Shown in pieces: positions 26,268-34,738 of a DNA stretch of 64,000 bases (within the stretch, counting starts at the first letter, position 1; each line of letters begins with the position of its first letter). Position numbers and translations under genes: made by a program. The DNA is taken from the NCBI GenBank assembly GCA_903885375.1, contig CAISIK010000083.1:1-64000 (forward strand), given 5' to 3'. This DNA comes from an uncultured Pseudomonadota bacterium. GTDB lineage: Bacteria; Myxococcota_A; UBA796; SXON01. The notes below the pieces were generated by a model. That model had not been told where the DNA came from and did not search any database. It saw only the letters and a list, made by a program, of their open reading frames with translations.

Positions 26268-26805
26268 CGCCGGGGAGCGCCTCGTAGAGCTGACCCACGC
26301 GGGCCTGCACGTCGGTGTAGTTCACCCGCTCCGCGGGCAGGTCCGCCGCGGCGGCGTCGGCGTGGGCCCCCTCGGCGGAGAGCACCAGCGGGCCCGAAGC
26401 GATCGGGCCCACGAGGAAGCCGCCCGGAGGCACCGCGGTTTCCGCCGCGAGGAGGCAGAGGGTGCGCGGGCCCGGCGGCCCGCCCTGGAGGTCCCACGCC
26501 TTGGCGATGGAGACGAGGCCCGCCGCGGCGGTGGCCTCCGCGGCGTTCGTGGGGATGCGGGCTACGAGCAGGAGCGGCGCGCCACCGGGCTTTCCGGCTC
26601 GCGTTGCGCAGGTCCCCTCCCCCTCCGACACCTCGGCGAACTGCATCTGGCGCAGGCGGTCCAGGAAGGCCGCCCCCGCCGGCTCCGTGCTGAAACGCCG
26701 GACATCGCGCCGGAGATCTTCGTGCGAGATGGCCTCGGCCCCGCCGGGCGGGAGCTCCACGCCGAGTTGCTCCGCCGGGCACGCGATAAGCAACAGGATG
26801 GCCAT
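26233..26805 (-). CDS. Putative lipoprotein with a degenerate M28-peptidase-like core
   Basis: The 190-residue protein starts at the ATG at 26805, placing a lipobox (LLLIAC, Cys9) at the right distance. The longer in-frame start at 26940 would bury this signal 45 residues in and is rejected. The central part (LLLVARIPTNAAEATAAAGLVSIAKAW, split by me, then RTLCLLAAE) has the strand-turn-helix pattern of M28 aminopeptidases around the metal-binding GAHxD site. Here the ligands are missing, so it is probably non-catalytic. The start codon overlaps that of the divergent gene inside the palindrome ATGGCCAT. The family link is tentative. Confidence 0.5.
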   Translation of the reverse strand: MAILLLIACPAEQLGVELPPGGAEAISHEDLRRDVRRFSTEPAGAAFLDRLRQMQFAEVSEGEGTCATRAGKPGGAPLLLVARIPTNAAEATAAAGLVSIAKAWDLQGGPPGPRTLCLLAAETAVPPGGFLVGPIASGPLVLSAEGAHADAAAADLPAERVNYTDVQARVGQLYEALPGATTPGPTPRSP

Positions 26806-27697
26806 GCTCGTCCTGACCCTCGCATATGCCGCCGACGACGTCTGCTCCAGCTGGAGCCCCTCGGAGCTGGCGGCGAAGGTGGGCGATGTCCCTACGTCGG
26901 AGGCGTCGGGGCTCGCCCGGTGGGGGTCGGGCCTCCTCACCCTCGCCGACTCCTCGGGAAAGCCGGAGCTCTACGAGATCGACGAGAACGCCGAATTCGC
27001 GCGGACCATCCCGGTCGACGGCGCCACCAACACCGACTGGGAGGACCTCGCCGTGGCCCCGTGCGACGAGGGCGAGTGCGCCTTCATCGCGGATATCGGT
27101 GACAACGACGGCATCCGCGGGAGCGTCACCATCTGGCGCGTTCCCTTGAGCGAGGACACCATCCTCAGCGCCACCGCCTGCACGCTCGAGTACGAGGACG
27201 GCGAGTCCCACGATGCCGAGGCGCTCCTGTACTTCCCCGACGGCTCGGTGCGCGTGGTGACCAAGGGCTCCGACCACGCCACGGTCTTCCGCTCGGAAAC
27301 GCTGCGTTGCGATGGCGAAGCGCAGGTGCTCACCGAGGAGGTGAAGTTGGAGCTCGGCGAGCCGGTGACGGGCGGCACGGTGAACGCCGACGGCTCGCTC
27401 GTGGCCCTGCGCGGCCTCACCACCGGCTGGGTGTGGCGCGGCTGCGTGCTCGACTGGTCCGTCGAGCCGACGGAGCTCCTTTTTGTGGGCGAGGACCAGG
27501 GCGAAGGGTTCACCGTGAACGACGACGGCTCGTTCACCAGCAGCTCGGAGGGCGACAAGTTCGAGCTGCACGACCTCCCCTGCACGGCGTCCTCGGCGCT
27601 GGTTTGTGAGGCCTGCGGGTGCGCGGCTGGCGGGGAGGGCACAGGCGCGGCCCTCGGGCTCGCCGCGTGGGCAGCCGTGCGACGGCGCCGCCGCTGA
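26798..27697 (+). CDS. Beta-propeller-like secreted protein with MYXO-CTERM tail
   Basis: The 299-residue protein has a signal peptide (MAMLVLTLAYAADD), a domain of repeated short strands, and a C-terminal sorting signal. TDWEDLAVAP and FIADIGDN in the domain are typical of SdiA-regulated/esterase-like propellers. The tail has CEACGCAAGGEG, a hydrophobic helix, then five Arg at the end. MYXO-CTERM tails are thought to be cut at the Cys by a myxosortase and the protein retained at the cell surface. The ATG at 26798 overlaps the divergent start; ATG 26804 is an alternative. The propeller role is unknown. Confidence 0.75.
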   Translation: MAMLVLTLAYAADDVCSSWSPSELAAKVGDVPTSEASGLARWGSGLLTLADSSGKPELYEIDENAEFARTIPVDGATNTDWEDLAVAPCDEGECAFIADIGDNDGIRGSVTIWRVPLSEDTILSATACTLEYEDGESHDAEALLYFPDGSVRVVTKGSDHATVFRSETLRCDGEAQVLTEEVKLELGEPVTGGTVNADGSLVALRGLTTGWVWRGCVLDWSVEPTELLFVGEDQGEGFTVNDDGSFTSSSEGDKFELHDLPCTASSALVCEACGCAAGGEGTGAALGLAAWAAVRRRRR

Positions 27698-27718
27698 ATT
27701 GCCCGCTCTCGTGACCGG

Positions 27719-27731
27719 GCGATGACATCGC
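27719..27731. other. Palindrome upstream of the lipid synthase gene
   Basis: GCGATG-A-CATCGC is a perfect 6-1-6 inverted repeat in the 74-bp spacer before the megasynthase. It can be extended outward to GGGC/GCCC with a 2-base bulge. It lies 40 bp upstream of the ATG, where an operator is plausible, but it could equally fold as a terminator of the preceding gene (22 bp after its stop; no T tract). Confidence 0.35.
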
Positions 27732-27771
27732 GCCCGGGCTGATCGGCTAGACGGCCGGCCCGGGAGCGCGC

Positions 27772-30700
27772 ATGCCTGCAAACCGCCAGCCCATCGCGAT
27801 CATCGCCGCCGAGTGCGTCCTGCCCGGCGCGCTCGATCTCGCCAGCTTCCGCGCGCTGGTGATGAACGGCACCTCCTCCGTGGGCGACCCGCCGGAGGGC
27901 CGCTTCGGGGTGCCGAACGCCGCCGTGCGCGGCGCCGGGCGCGATCGCGCCCACTCACTCGCGGGCGGGTACGTGACCGACTTCGTGCCCAACCTCGCGG
28001 GGCTCGACGTTCCCGATCTGGCCGGGCTCGACCCCCTCGTGCACTGGCTCCTGCATTGCAGCCGCGGCGCGCTGCGGGCCGCAGGTGGGGCGAACGTGCG
28101 TACGGGCGCGGTCTTCGGCAACCTCTCCTTCCCAACCGACGGCATGGCCCACTGGGCCGAAGGCCTCGCCTCCGGCACCCCTCCGGGCGACCCGCGGAAC
28201 CACTTCATGTCGGGCCTCCCGGCCGCGATCGTGGGCCAGGCGCTCGGGCTCGAAGCCGGCACCACCTGCGTGGATGCGGCGTGCGCCAGCTCGCTGTACG
28301 CGTTGAAGCTCGCTTGTGATGCGCTCGCCACCGGCCGCGCCGACCGCATGCTCGCCGGCGCCGTGCAGCGCGCCGACAGCCTCTTCCTCCACATCGGGTT
28401 CGCCCAGCTCGGGGCGCTCTCCCCGCAGGGCCGCAGCCGCCCCTTCCACCAGGACGCCGACGGCCTCGTGCCCGCCGAGGGCTGCGTGGTCTTCGTGCTC
28501 CGGCGCCTCGACGATGCCGTGGCCGCCGGCGAGCCCATCCTCGGCGTGATCCGCGGCATCGGCCTCTCCAACGACGGTCGCGGCCGCAGTCTGCTCGCCC
28601 CCTCCTCGGAGGGACAGGTGCGATCGATGCGCAGCGCTCTGGCCGAAGCCGACTGGGCGCCGGCCTCGGTGCAGTTCCTCGAATGCCATGCCACCGGCAC
28701 GCCCACCGGCGATCGCACCGAGCTGGAGAGCCTCGCTGCCGTGTACCCGGGCGGCCCGGTGGGCTCGCTCAAGGGCAACCTCGGCCACCTCATCACGGTG
28801 GCTGGCGCGGCCGGCCTCCTCAAGGTGCTGGTGGCGATGGAGGCGGGCGTGCTCCCGCCGGCGCCCGACGCCGACTCGCCGCTCCCCGAGATGGGCCGGT
28901 TCTCCCTGCTCTCGGAGGCGGCGCCCTGGCAGGCTTCCCCCTCGGGCACCCGCCGCGCCGCGGTGAGCGCGTTCGGATTCGGCGGCAACAACGCCCACCT
29001 CCTCGTGGAATCCTGGCTGCCCGGGGCCACTTCTGGCCCGCACAACGCGCAGGCGCGTGCGCCGCTCGCCGTGCGGGCGCTCACCGAGCGCCGGGGCGAA
29101 GGCGATGTGGTCCTGCCGATGGCCGGGTTGCGGTTCCCTCCTGCCGACCTCCAGTCGGCGCTGGCCCAGCAGGCGCTGGTGCTGCAGGCCGGGCGCGAAG
29201 CCTGGGCGCAGGCGGGTCTCACGCCCGCCCGCGAGCGCCTCGGCGTCTTCGTGGGCATGGCCTGCGATGGCCGCATCACCCGCTGGGGCACGCGCTGGCG
29301 CCGGCTCCACGCCGGCAAGGCCACCGCGGAGGCGCTCGACGAGGTGGCTCCGCCGCTCCGCGCCGAACACGTGGTGGGCACGATGCCGAACATCGTGGCG
29401 AACCGTCTCGGCGTGCAGATCGACGCCGCCGGGCCGAGCTTCACGCTCTCCCAGGAGGAGCTGTCCGGCCTGCGCGCGCTCGATGCCGCCTGGGATGCCC
29501 TCACCCGCCACGAGATCGACGTGGCCGTGGTCGCCGCGGTCGACCTTCCCACCGATCCGCGCGCGCTCGAAGCCCGCCATCGCCTCGGCCGCCGCGAGCC
29601 GGTGGAGGATGCCGTGGTGGTGCTGGTGCTCCAGCGCGCCGCCGACGCGAGCGGGGGCCCGGTGCTGGGGCTCCTCGCCGACGACGTGGAGGGCGTCGTG
29701 GCCCGCCCCCACTCCCCTCGCCATGGCGCGGCCGACGCGCTCGTGGCCGTGGCCGACGCGCTTCGGCGTGGGGGCGACTGCGTGGTGCAGGTGTCCTCGC
29801 TCGGCGGCGAACGAGCCAGCGTGGGCGTCCGGGCGAAGCAGCGGGCTGCTCCCGTGCTCACCGCCCCGCCCGCCGGCCCGGCGCTGCGCATCCCCCTTCA
29901 TCCTCCCGAGCCCGCCTGGCCCCATCCGGAGCAAGCCGTGAACGACTCCCCTGCCACGCGTCTCCTCCCCCGCCCGCCGGCGCTCGTGCCCGTGGCCGCT
30001 TCGGCTGGCGCCGCCCGGCCGCCGGCGGCCCGTCCGCCGGAGCCCATGAGGGTGGAAGCCCCGCACGGGGCCCCTCCCGCCGATTCGCTGGCCGCAGCGC
30101 CCGGCGAGGACTGGACCTCCGGCTACTCGGCCTGGCGCCGCGCCGTCGGCGCGGCCCACGGGGACTACCTCGAAGGCGCGGCCGCCCTGCACACGGCGTT
30201 CCTCGCCCAGGCGAGCGCCAGCTCCGCCCTGATGCTCCGGCTCGCCACGCAGGCCATGCCCGAGCCGGTGGCGTCCCCGCCGGCGCCCATGCCCGTGGTG
30301 GCGGAGGTCACCCGGGGCCCGTTGCCGCCGCCGGCCCCGGCGCTGCGTCCCCCTCCCCCGGCTCCCCGGGCCGTGGCCCCCAAGCCCGCGGCGCCGCCCG
30401 CGCCGAAGGTCGAAGCCCCCGTGGCCGAACCGATCGAGCTTCCCGGCCCGCGCCTCAGCCGCGCCGAGCTGGAGATGGGCGCCAACGGGAGCATCACCTC
30501 GCTGTTCGGTCCCGAGTTCGCGGATCACGACGCCTGGGCGCGCGTGGTCCGCATGCCCGCGCCGCCGCTCCTGCTCGCCGACCGCGTGCTCGGTATCGAG
30601 GGCCCGATGGGCGTGCTCGGCAAGGGCCGGATCGTCACCGAGACCGATGTGCGCGAGGACAGCTGGTACCTCCACGATGGCCGGATGCCGGGCGGGCTGA

Positions 30701-33700
30701 TGATCGAGTCCGGGCAGGCCGATCTGCTGCTCGGTAGCTGGCAGGGCATCGACCGGCTCAACCGGTCGGAGCGCATCTACCGCCTCCTTGGCTGCACGCT
30801 CACCTACCGCGGGGAGCTCCCCCGCCCCGGCGAGACGCTCCGCTACGACATCCGCATCGATCAGCACGCGAAGCTGGGCGGCATCCGGATGTTCTTCTTC
30901 CGCTACGACTGCCACGTGGGCGGACAGGCGCGCCTCAACGTGAAGGAAGGGCAGGCCGGCTTCTTCAGCGACGAGGAGCTGGCCAACTCCGGTGGTTGCA
31001 TCTGGGATGCGGTGGACCACGACCCGGGCCCCGGCCAGGTGGACGCCCCCGTGGCCATCGCCACCCGTCACCAGCTCGACCGTGCCGGCCTCGAAGCCTT
31101 CGCCCGTGGCGACCTCGTGACCGCCTTCGGCCCCGCCTTCCGACGGGCGTGCACCCACACCTGGACGCCGCGCCCGCCCGGCGACCGCATGCTCATCCTC
31201 GACCGGGCCGAGTTCGACCTGGAGGGGGGCCCCTGGAAGCGCGGCTACCTGCGCGCGGAGCTCGACATCCGCCCCGACCTGTGGTTCTTCCACGGTCATT
31301 TCCACAACGACCCGTGCATGCCGGGCACCTTGATGTTCGATGGCTGCCTGCAGGCGATGTACCTCCTGCTGGCCGCGGGCGGGCACACGCTCGAACACGA
31401 CGGATGGCGCTTCGAGCCGCTCAAGGACATGCCGTTCAAGCTGCGTTGTCGCGGGCAGGTCACGCCGAAGAGCACGAAGCTCGTGTACGAGGTCTTCGTG
31501 ACCGAGGTCGTGGGGGGCCCGGTGCCCCGGCTCGTGGCGCAGGTGCTGTGTACGGTGGACGGGTTGAAGTGTTTCCACGCCGACCCGATGGGCGTGGAGC
31601 TCGTGCCCGACTGGCCGCTCACGCGGCCGGCGTTCGCGCACCACAAGGAAGTTCCCGCGGTGGAAGGGCCGCCGCCCGCCTACGCCTGGCCGAGCCTGCT
31701 CGCCTGCGCGTGGGGGCGCCCTACCGACGCCTTCGGCCCGATGTACGCCGCGTTCGATGGCCCGCGCAAGGTGCCGCGCCTCCCCGGCCCGCCGTACCAC
31801 TTCATCTCCCGCGTGCTCACGACGGAGGGCAAGCAGGGTGGCCAGTCCGCCGGCTGCGCGGCCACGATGGCCTACGACGTGCCGGCCGACGCCTGGTACT
31901 TCGCCGAGGGCTCCTCGGGCACGATGCCCTGGGCCGTGCTCCTCGAAGCCGCGCTTCAGCCCTGCGGCTGGCTCGCGAGCTGGGCGGGATGTGCCGTGGG
32001 TCCCGACGACTTCCTGTTCCGGAACCTCGACGGCACCACCACCGTGCACCGCGAGGTCCGGCCCGACAGCGGCACCCTCACCACCGTGACACGTCTCGAT
32101 CGTGTATCACGCTCTGCCGGTATGATCCTGGTTACTTTCACGGTAGCCGCGCGTGATACACACGGCGATGTGTTGGACATGAAGACCACGTTCGGGTTCT
32201 TCCCGCCGGCGGCCTTCGTGGACCAGGTGGGAGTCGGCAGCACGGCGGAGGAGCGGGCGCGGCTCGCGGCCCCGTTCACGCCCGTGGCCATCCCCGATGG
32301 CAAGGATGGCCTCGGCGGCCCTCCGGGGCGGCTCCGCCTGCTCGATCGGGCCGGGAGGGTCGACGCCGACTGGTACCGCGGCGAGATGGACGTGCGCGCC
32401 GACGACTGGTTCTTCAAGGCCCACTTCTACCGCGATCCCGTGCAGCCGGGCTCCCTCGGCATCGAGGCGCTGGTGCGGCTGTTGCAGGTGGCAATGGTGG
32501 ACCGCGGCATGGCCGCGGAGCTGCGCGCCCCGCGTTTCGAAGCCGTGGCGAGCGGCGAGCCGATGACCTGGAAGTACCGCGGGCAGGTGGTGCCCGAGAA
32601 CCGCCTCGTGCAAAGCGAGGTCCGCATCCTCGAATCGCGCAGGGACGACCGCGGCATGCTCGCCGTGGCGGAGGGCCACCTGTGGGTGGACGGCAAGAAG
32701 ATCTACACCATGCCGCGATTTGCGATGCGCGTGGTGGAGGCCGACGCCGGCGAAACGGTGCTCCTCCCCGTGCCAGTGGACCACCGGCCCACGTGGACCG
32801 TGCCGGCCACTGCCATGATGACGATGGCCATGCACGCCCTCGCCTCCTCCGGCGCCTCGGCGCTCGTGGATGCCAGCGCGCTCCGATGGCTCACCTTCCC
32901 CGACGCGCGCCCCCGCTCCATCGCCGTGTCGCGCACCCCGGTGGAAGGCGGCGAGGTGGTGGTGCTCGGCCCGCCCGACCGGCCCTTCTTCCGCGGCACC
33001 ACCTCCGACGACACCGCCATCCCCGCGCTGCCGGAGCTTCGTGGCGCGCAGGCGGACGAACGGGACGGCGAGCACCTCTACGCGAGCGGCTCGCTGTTTC
33101 ACGGGCCGGGCTTCCAGGCCGTGGGCAGGCTGCTCCGGCGCGGAGAGAACGGCGCCAGCGCGCTCCTGCGTCCCGGGCTCCCGCCCGACGTGCTGCTCGA
33201 TGGCATGACCCACGTCGTGCCGCACGACGACATGGGCCAGTGGTTCGACGTGCCGATGGGACACGCCGCCTACCCGGCCCGACTGCGCCGGCTTGTGGTC
33301 GCGGGCGCCCTTCCTGCGGGAGCTTCCCGCGTGGAGGCGCGCGCGTTGGCGCTGGAGCGGGGCCGTCCGGTGGTGGGGCTGTGGCTCTTCGAGAGTGACA
33401 CAAGCGACACATGCATCGCGTTCATCCTGCTTGAAGAGGTGCTTCTGCCGAAGGGTCCGATCGGCAGGCTCGCCCCGGCGGATCGGCGCGCCTTCCTCGA
33501 GGGCCACCCGGTGCCCGAGGCCGGGCTCTCCACCCGGGTGGGCGACAGCTTCGAGCTCGGCGACTCCACCGTGAAGGCGAGTGACTGGCTCCCCGGCACC
33601 GTGGCGGCCGTGTACGGCAGCGACGAGCCGCGCGAGGTGGCCAGCCGCGATGCCGCCGCCGCCGTGCTCGGCGGGCACCCGGGCACCGTCCGGATCGCGG

Positions 33701-34605
33701 GCACGCGGGCAGCCCAGCCCGACCGGCCGTTGCGGTCCGTCGAGATCGTCGCCGAAACGGGTGCGGGCGCCACGCGGGTTCGTCCTGGCGCCGTGCGGGA
33801 GCTCGATCTGGACGCGGTGAACGCCTGGTGGCGCCAAAACCTCGGGGTGGGCGCCTGGCCGGGCGAGCGGGTATTCGCCGCGCTCGTGGAGCGCTGGCTT
33901 GCCGACCTGCGCGTGGTGAACCCGGCCGCGATGCGCGCCCTGCGCACCCCCGCGCTGTACCTCGCGAACCACGAGAACTACCTCGAGAGCGTGATCTTCA
34001 CGACGCTGGCGAGCGCCCTGTTCGATCGGCCGCTGCGTGCCGTCGCCAAGGTGGAGCACCAGACCCGCTGGCTCGGGCGGCTTCATGCCGCCATGACGAG
34101 CTACCCCGGGCACCGCGACCCGCCCCGGATCGTCTGGTTCGATCAGGATCGGCCGGCCTCCCTCCGCCCCATCCTCGACGCGGCCCCCCGCGGCGCCTCC
34201 CTGCTCGTGCATGTCGAAGGCACCCGCCAGACGCAGAGCGGCGCGGCCGTGGAGAAGGTGTCGTCGGTGTGGGCCGACCTCGCGATCGAACGCGGCTGGC
34301 CCATCGTCCCGGTGGCCTTCCGCGGCGGCGTGGCCGGCGAACGGACCGACCTCCCCACGGGGCGGCAGACGCACGTGGTGGGCGAGCCCATCGCCGCCGA
34401 GGCCCTCGTCGCGCTCCCGTACGCCGAACGGCGGCGCGTGATCGCGGAGGCGATCAACGCCCTCGGGGCCGACGTTCCCGTGCCCACGCCCAGCGCGGGC
34501 ATCGTGGCCGGGGCCGGCCGGACGCTCGCGTCCGTCATCGAAAACTCGGGCGCGCTCCAGGGCGCCGACCCCGTGTGGGCCGCGCGGCTGCGCACGCTCG
34601 GCTGA
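27772..34605 (+). CDS. PfaC/Pfa3-like lipid megasynthase: KS-CLF-DH-DH-DH-like-AGPAT
   Basis: The protein has 2277 residues. An active ketosynthase spans about 1-425 with Cys171 (DAACASS), His306 (CHATGT) and His339 (KGNLGH). A chain-length-factor-like KS spans about 440-650, with the Cys position lost (SQEE at 560-563). A Pro/Ala linker follows. Two PfaC-type double-hotdog dehydratases come next: pseudo-hotdog near 968 with His1176 (HGHFHNDPCMPG), then pseudo-hotdog near 1378 with His1551 (KAHFYRDPVQPG). A PKS-DH-like region covers about 1660-1900 (His1777, Asp1810). A C-terminal glycerolipid-type acyltransferase has H2067-x4-E2072 and VEGTR. I find no AT, ACP, KR or ER, so partners must act in trans. 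Pfa3 of myxobacterial PUFA synthases has a similar order. The oleA gene follows after 133 bp on the same strand. Confidence 0.85.
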   Translation: MPANRQPIAIIAAECVLPGALDLASFRALVMNGTSSVGDPPEGRFGVPNAAVRGAGRDRAHSLAGGYVTDFVPNLAGLDVPDLAGLDPLVHWLLHCSRGALRAAGGANVRTGAVFGNLSFPTDGMAHWAEGLASGTPPGDPRNHFMSGLPAAIVGQALGLEAGTTCVDAACASSLYALKLACDALATGRADRMLAGAVQRADSLFLHIGFAQLGALSPQGRSRPFHQDADGLVPAEGCVVFVLRRLDDAVAAGEPILGVIRGIGLSNDGRGRSLLAPSSEGQVRSMRSALAEADWAPASVQFLECHATGTPTGDRTELESLAAVYPGGPVGSLKGNLGHLITVAGAAGLLKVLVAMEAGVLPPAPDADSPLPEMGRFSLLSEAAPWQASPSGTRRAAVSAFGFGGNNAHLLVESWLPGATSGPHNAQARAPLAVRALTERRGEGDVVLPMAGLRFPPADLQSALAQQALVLQAGREAWAQAGLTPARERLGVFVGMACDGRITRWGTRWRRLHAGKATAEALDEVAPPLRAEHVVGTMPNIVANRLGVQIDAAGPSFTLSQEELSGLRALDAAWDALTRHEIDVAVVAAVDLPTDPRALEARHRLGRREPVEDAVVVLVLQRAADASGGPVLGLLADDVEGVVARPHSPRHGAADALVAVADALRRGGDCVVQVSSLGGERASVGVRAKQRAAPVLTAPPAGPALRIPLHPPEPAWPHPEQAVNDSPATRLLPRPPALVPVAASAGAARPPAARPPEPMRVEAPHGAPPADSLAAAPGEDWTSGYSAWRRAVGAAHGDYLEGAAALHTAFLAQASASSALMLRLATQAMPEPVASPPAPMPVVAEVTRGPLPPPAPALRPPPPAPRAVAPKPAAPPAPKVEAPVAEPIELPGPRLSRAELEMGANGSITSLFGPEFADHDAWARVVRMPAPPLLLADRVLGIEGPMGVLGKGRIVTETDVREDSWYLHDGRMPGGLMIESGQADLLLGSWQGIDRLNRSERIYRLLGCTLTYRGELPRPGETLRYDIRIDQHAKLGGIRMFFFRYDCHVGGQARLNVKEGQAGFFSDEELANSGGCIWDAVDHDPGPGQVDAPVAIATRHQLDRAGLEAFARGDLVTAFGPAFRRACTHTWTPRPPGDRMLILDRAEFDLEGGPWKRGYLRAELDIRPDLWFFHGHFHNDPCMPGTLMFDGCLQAMYLLLAAGGHTLEHDGWRFEPLKDMPFKLRCRGQVTPKSTKLVYEVFVTEVVGGPVPRLVAQVLCTVDGLKCFHADPMGVELVPDWPLTRPAFAHHKEVPAVEGPPPAYAWPSLLACAWGRPTDAFGPMYAAFDGPRKVPRLPGPPYHFISRVLTTEGKQGGQSAGCAATMAYDVPADAWYFAEGSSGTMPWAVLLEAALQPCGWLASWAGCAVGPDDFLFRNLDGTTTVHREVRPDSGTLTTVTRLDRVSRSAGMILVTFTVAARDTHGDVLDMKTTFGFFPPAAFVDQVGVGSTAEERARLAAPFTPVAIPDGKDGLGGPPGRLRLLDRAGRVDADWYRGEMDVRADDWFFKAHFYRDPVQPGSLGIEALVRLLQVAMVDRGMAAELRAPRFEAVASGEPMTWKYRGQVVPENRLVQSEVRILESRRDDRGMLAVAEGHLWVDGKKIYTMPRFAMRVVEADAGETVLLPVPVDHRPTWTVPATAMMTMAMHALASSGASALVDASALRWLTFPDARPRSIAVSRTPVEGGEVVVLGPPDRPFFRGTTSDDTAIPALPELRGAQADERDGEHLYASGSLFHGPGFQAVGRLLRRGENGASALLRPGLPPDVLLDGMTHVVPHDDMGQWFDVPMGHAAYPARLRRLVVAGALPAGASRVEARALALERGRPVVGLWLFESDTSDTCIAFILLEEVLLPKGPIGRLAPADRRAFLEGHPVPEAGLSTRVGDSFELGDSTVKASDWLPGTVAAVYGSDEPREVASRDAAAAVLGGHPGTVRIAGTRAAQPDRPLRSVEIVAETGAGATRVRPGAVRELDLDAVNAWWRQNLGVGAWPGERVFAALVERWLADLRVVNPAAMRALRTPALYLANHENYLESVIFTTLASALFDRPLRAVAKVEHQTRWLGRLHAAMTSYPGHRDPPRIVWFDQDRPASLRPILDAAPRGASLLVHVEGTRQTQSGAAVEKVSSVWADLAIERGWPIVPVAFRGGVAGERTDLPTGRQTHVVGEPIAAEALVALPYAERRRVIAEAINALGADVPVPTPSAGIVAGAGRTLASVIENSGALQGADPVWAARLRTLG
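32086..32164. repeat. Cluster of related inverted-repeat elements inside the synthase gene
   Basis: GTGTATCACGC (32102-32112) is matched by its exact reverse complement GCGTGATACAC (32151-32161), 11 bp with a 38-bp loop. A third related half-site, GTGACACG (32086-32093), forms an imperfect palindrome with CGTGTATCAC (32101-32110). The patch is richer in A/T than its surroundings and lies in the third hotdog segment, where the protein sequence still reads normally. It may be chance, an internal regulator site, or an RNA hairpin. Confidence 0.5.
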
Positions 34606-34738
34606 ACCTCCAGGCGGCGCCCCCCGGGCGCGAGAACCCCGCGCCGAGGGTGCTGCCGGCAAGGCGGCATACGGGCGCGCGCGTTCCGCGTCGGCAGGCG
34701 TGCAAGGCTGGCTTCGGTGGGATAGCCGCCAGCCTGAA

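Noticed and set aside
26806-26940. Longer N-terminus for the minus-strand lipoprotein (start at 26940)
   Set aside because: It would bury the lipobox 45 residues inside and is antisense to the MYXO-CTERM gene's coding region.
27955-32049. Very long open frame (over 1300 codons) on the minus strand opposite the megasynthase
   Set aside because: It is the codon-phase mirror of a strongly conserved plus-strand gene. Its translation is His/Arg/Gly-rich without domains, as expected for antisense frames in GC-rich DNA.
27772-34605. Modular type I polyketide synthase for an antibiotic
   Set aside because: No AT, KR, ACP or TE; CLF and FabA-type double hotdogs plus AGPAT fit the PUFA/secondary-lipid synthase class instead.
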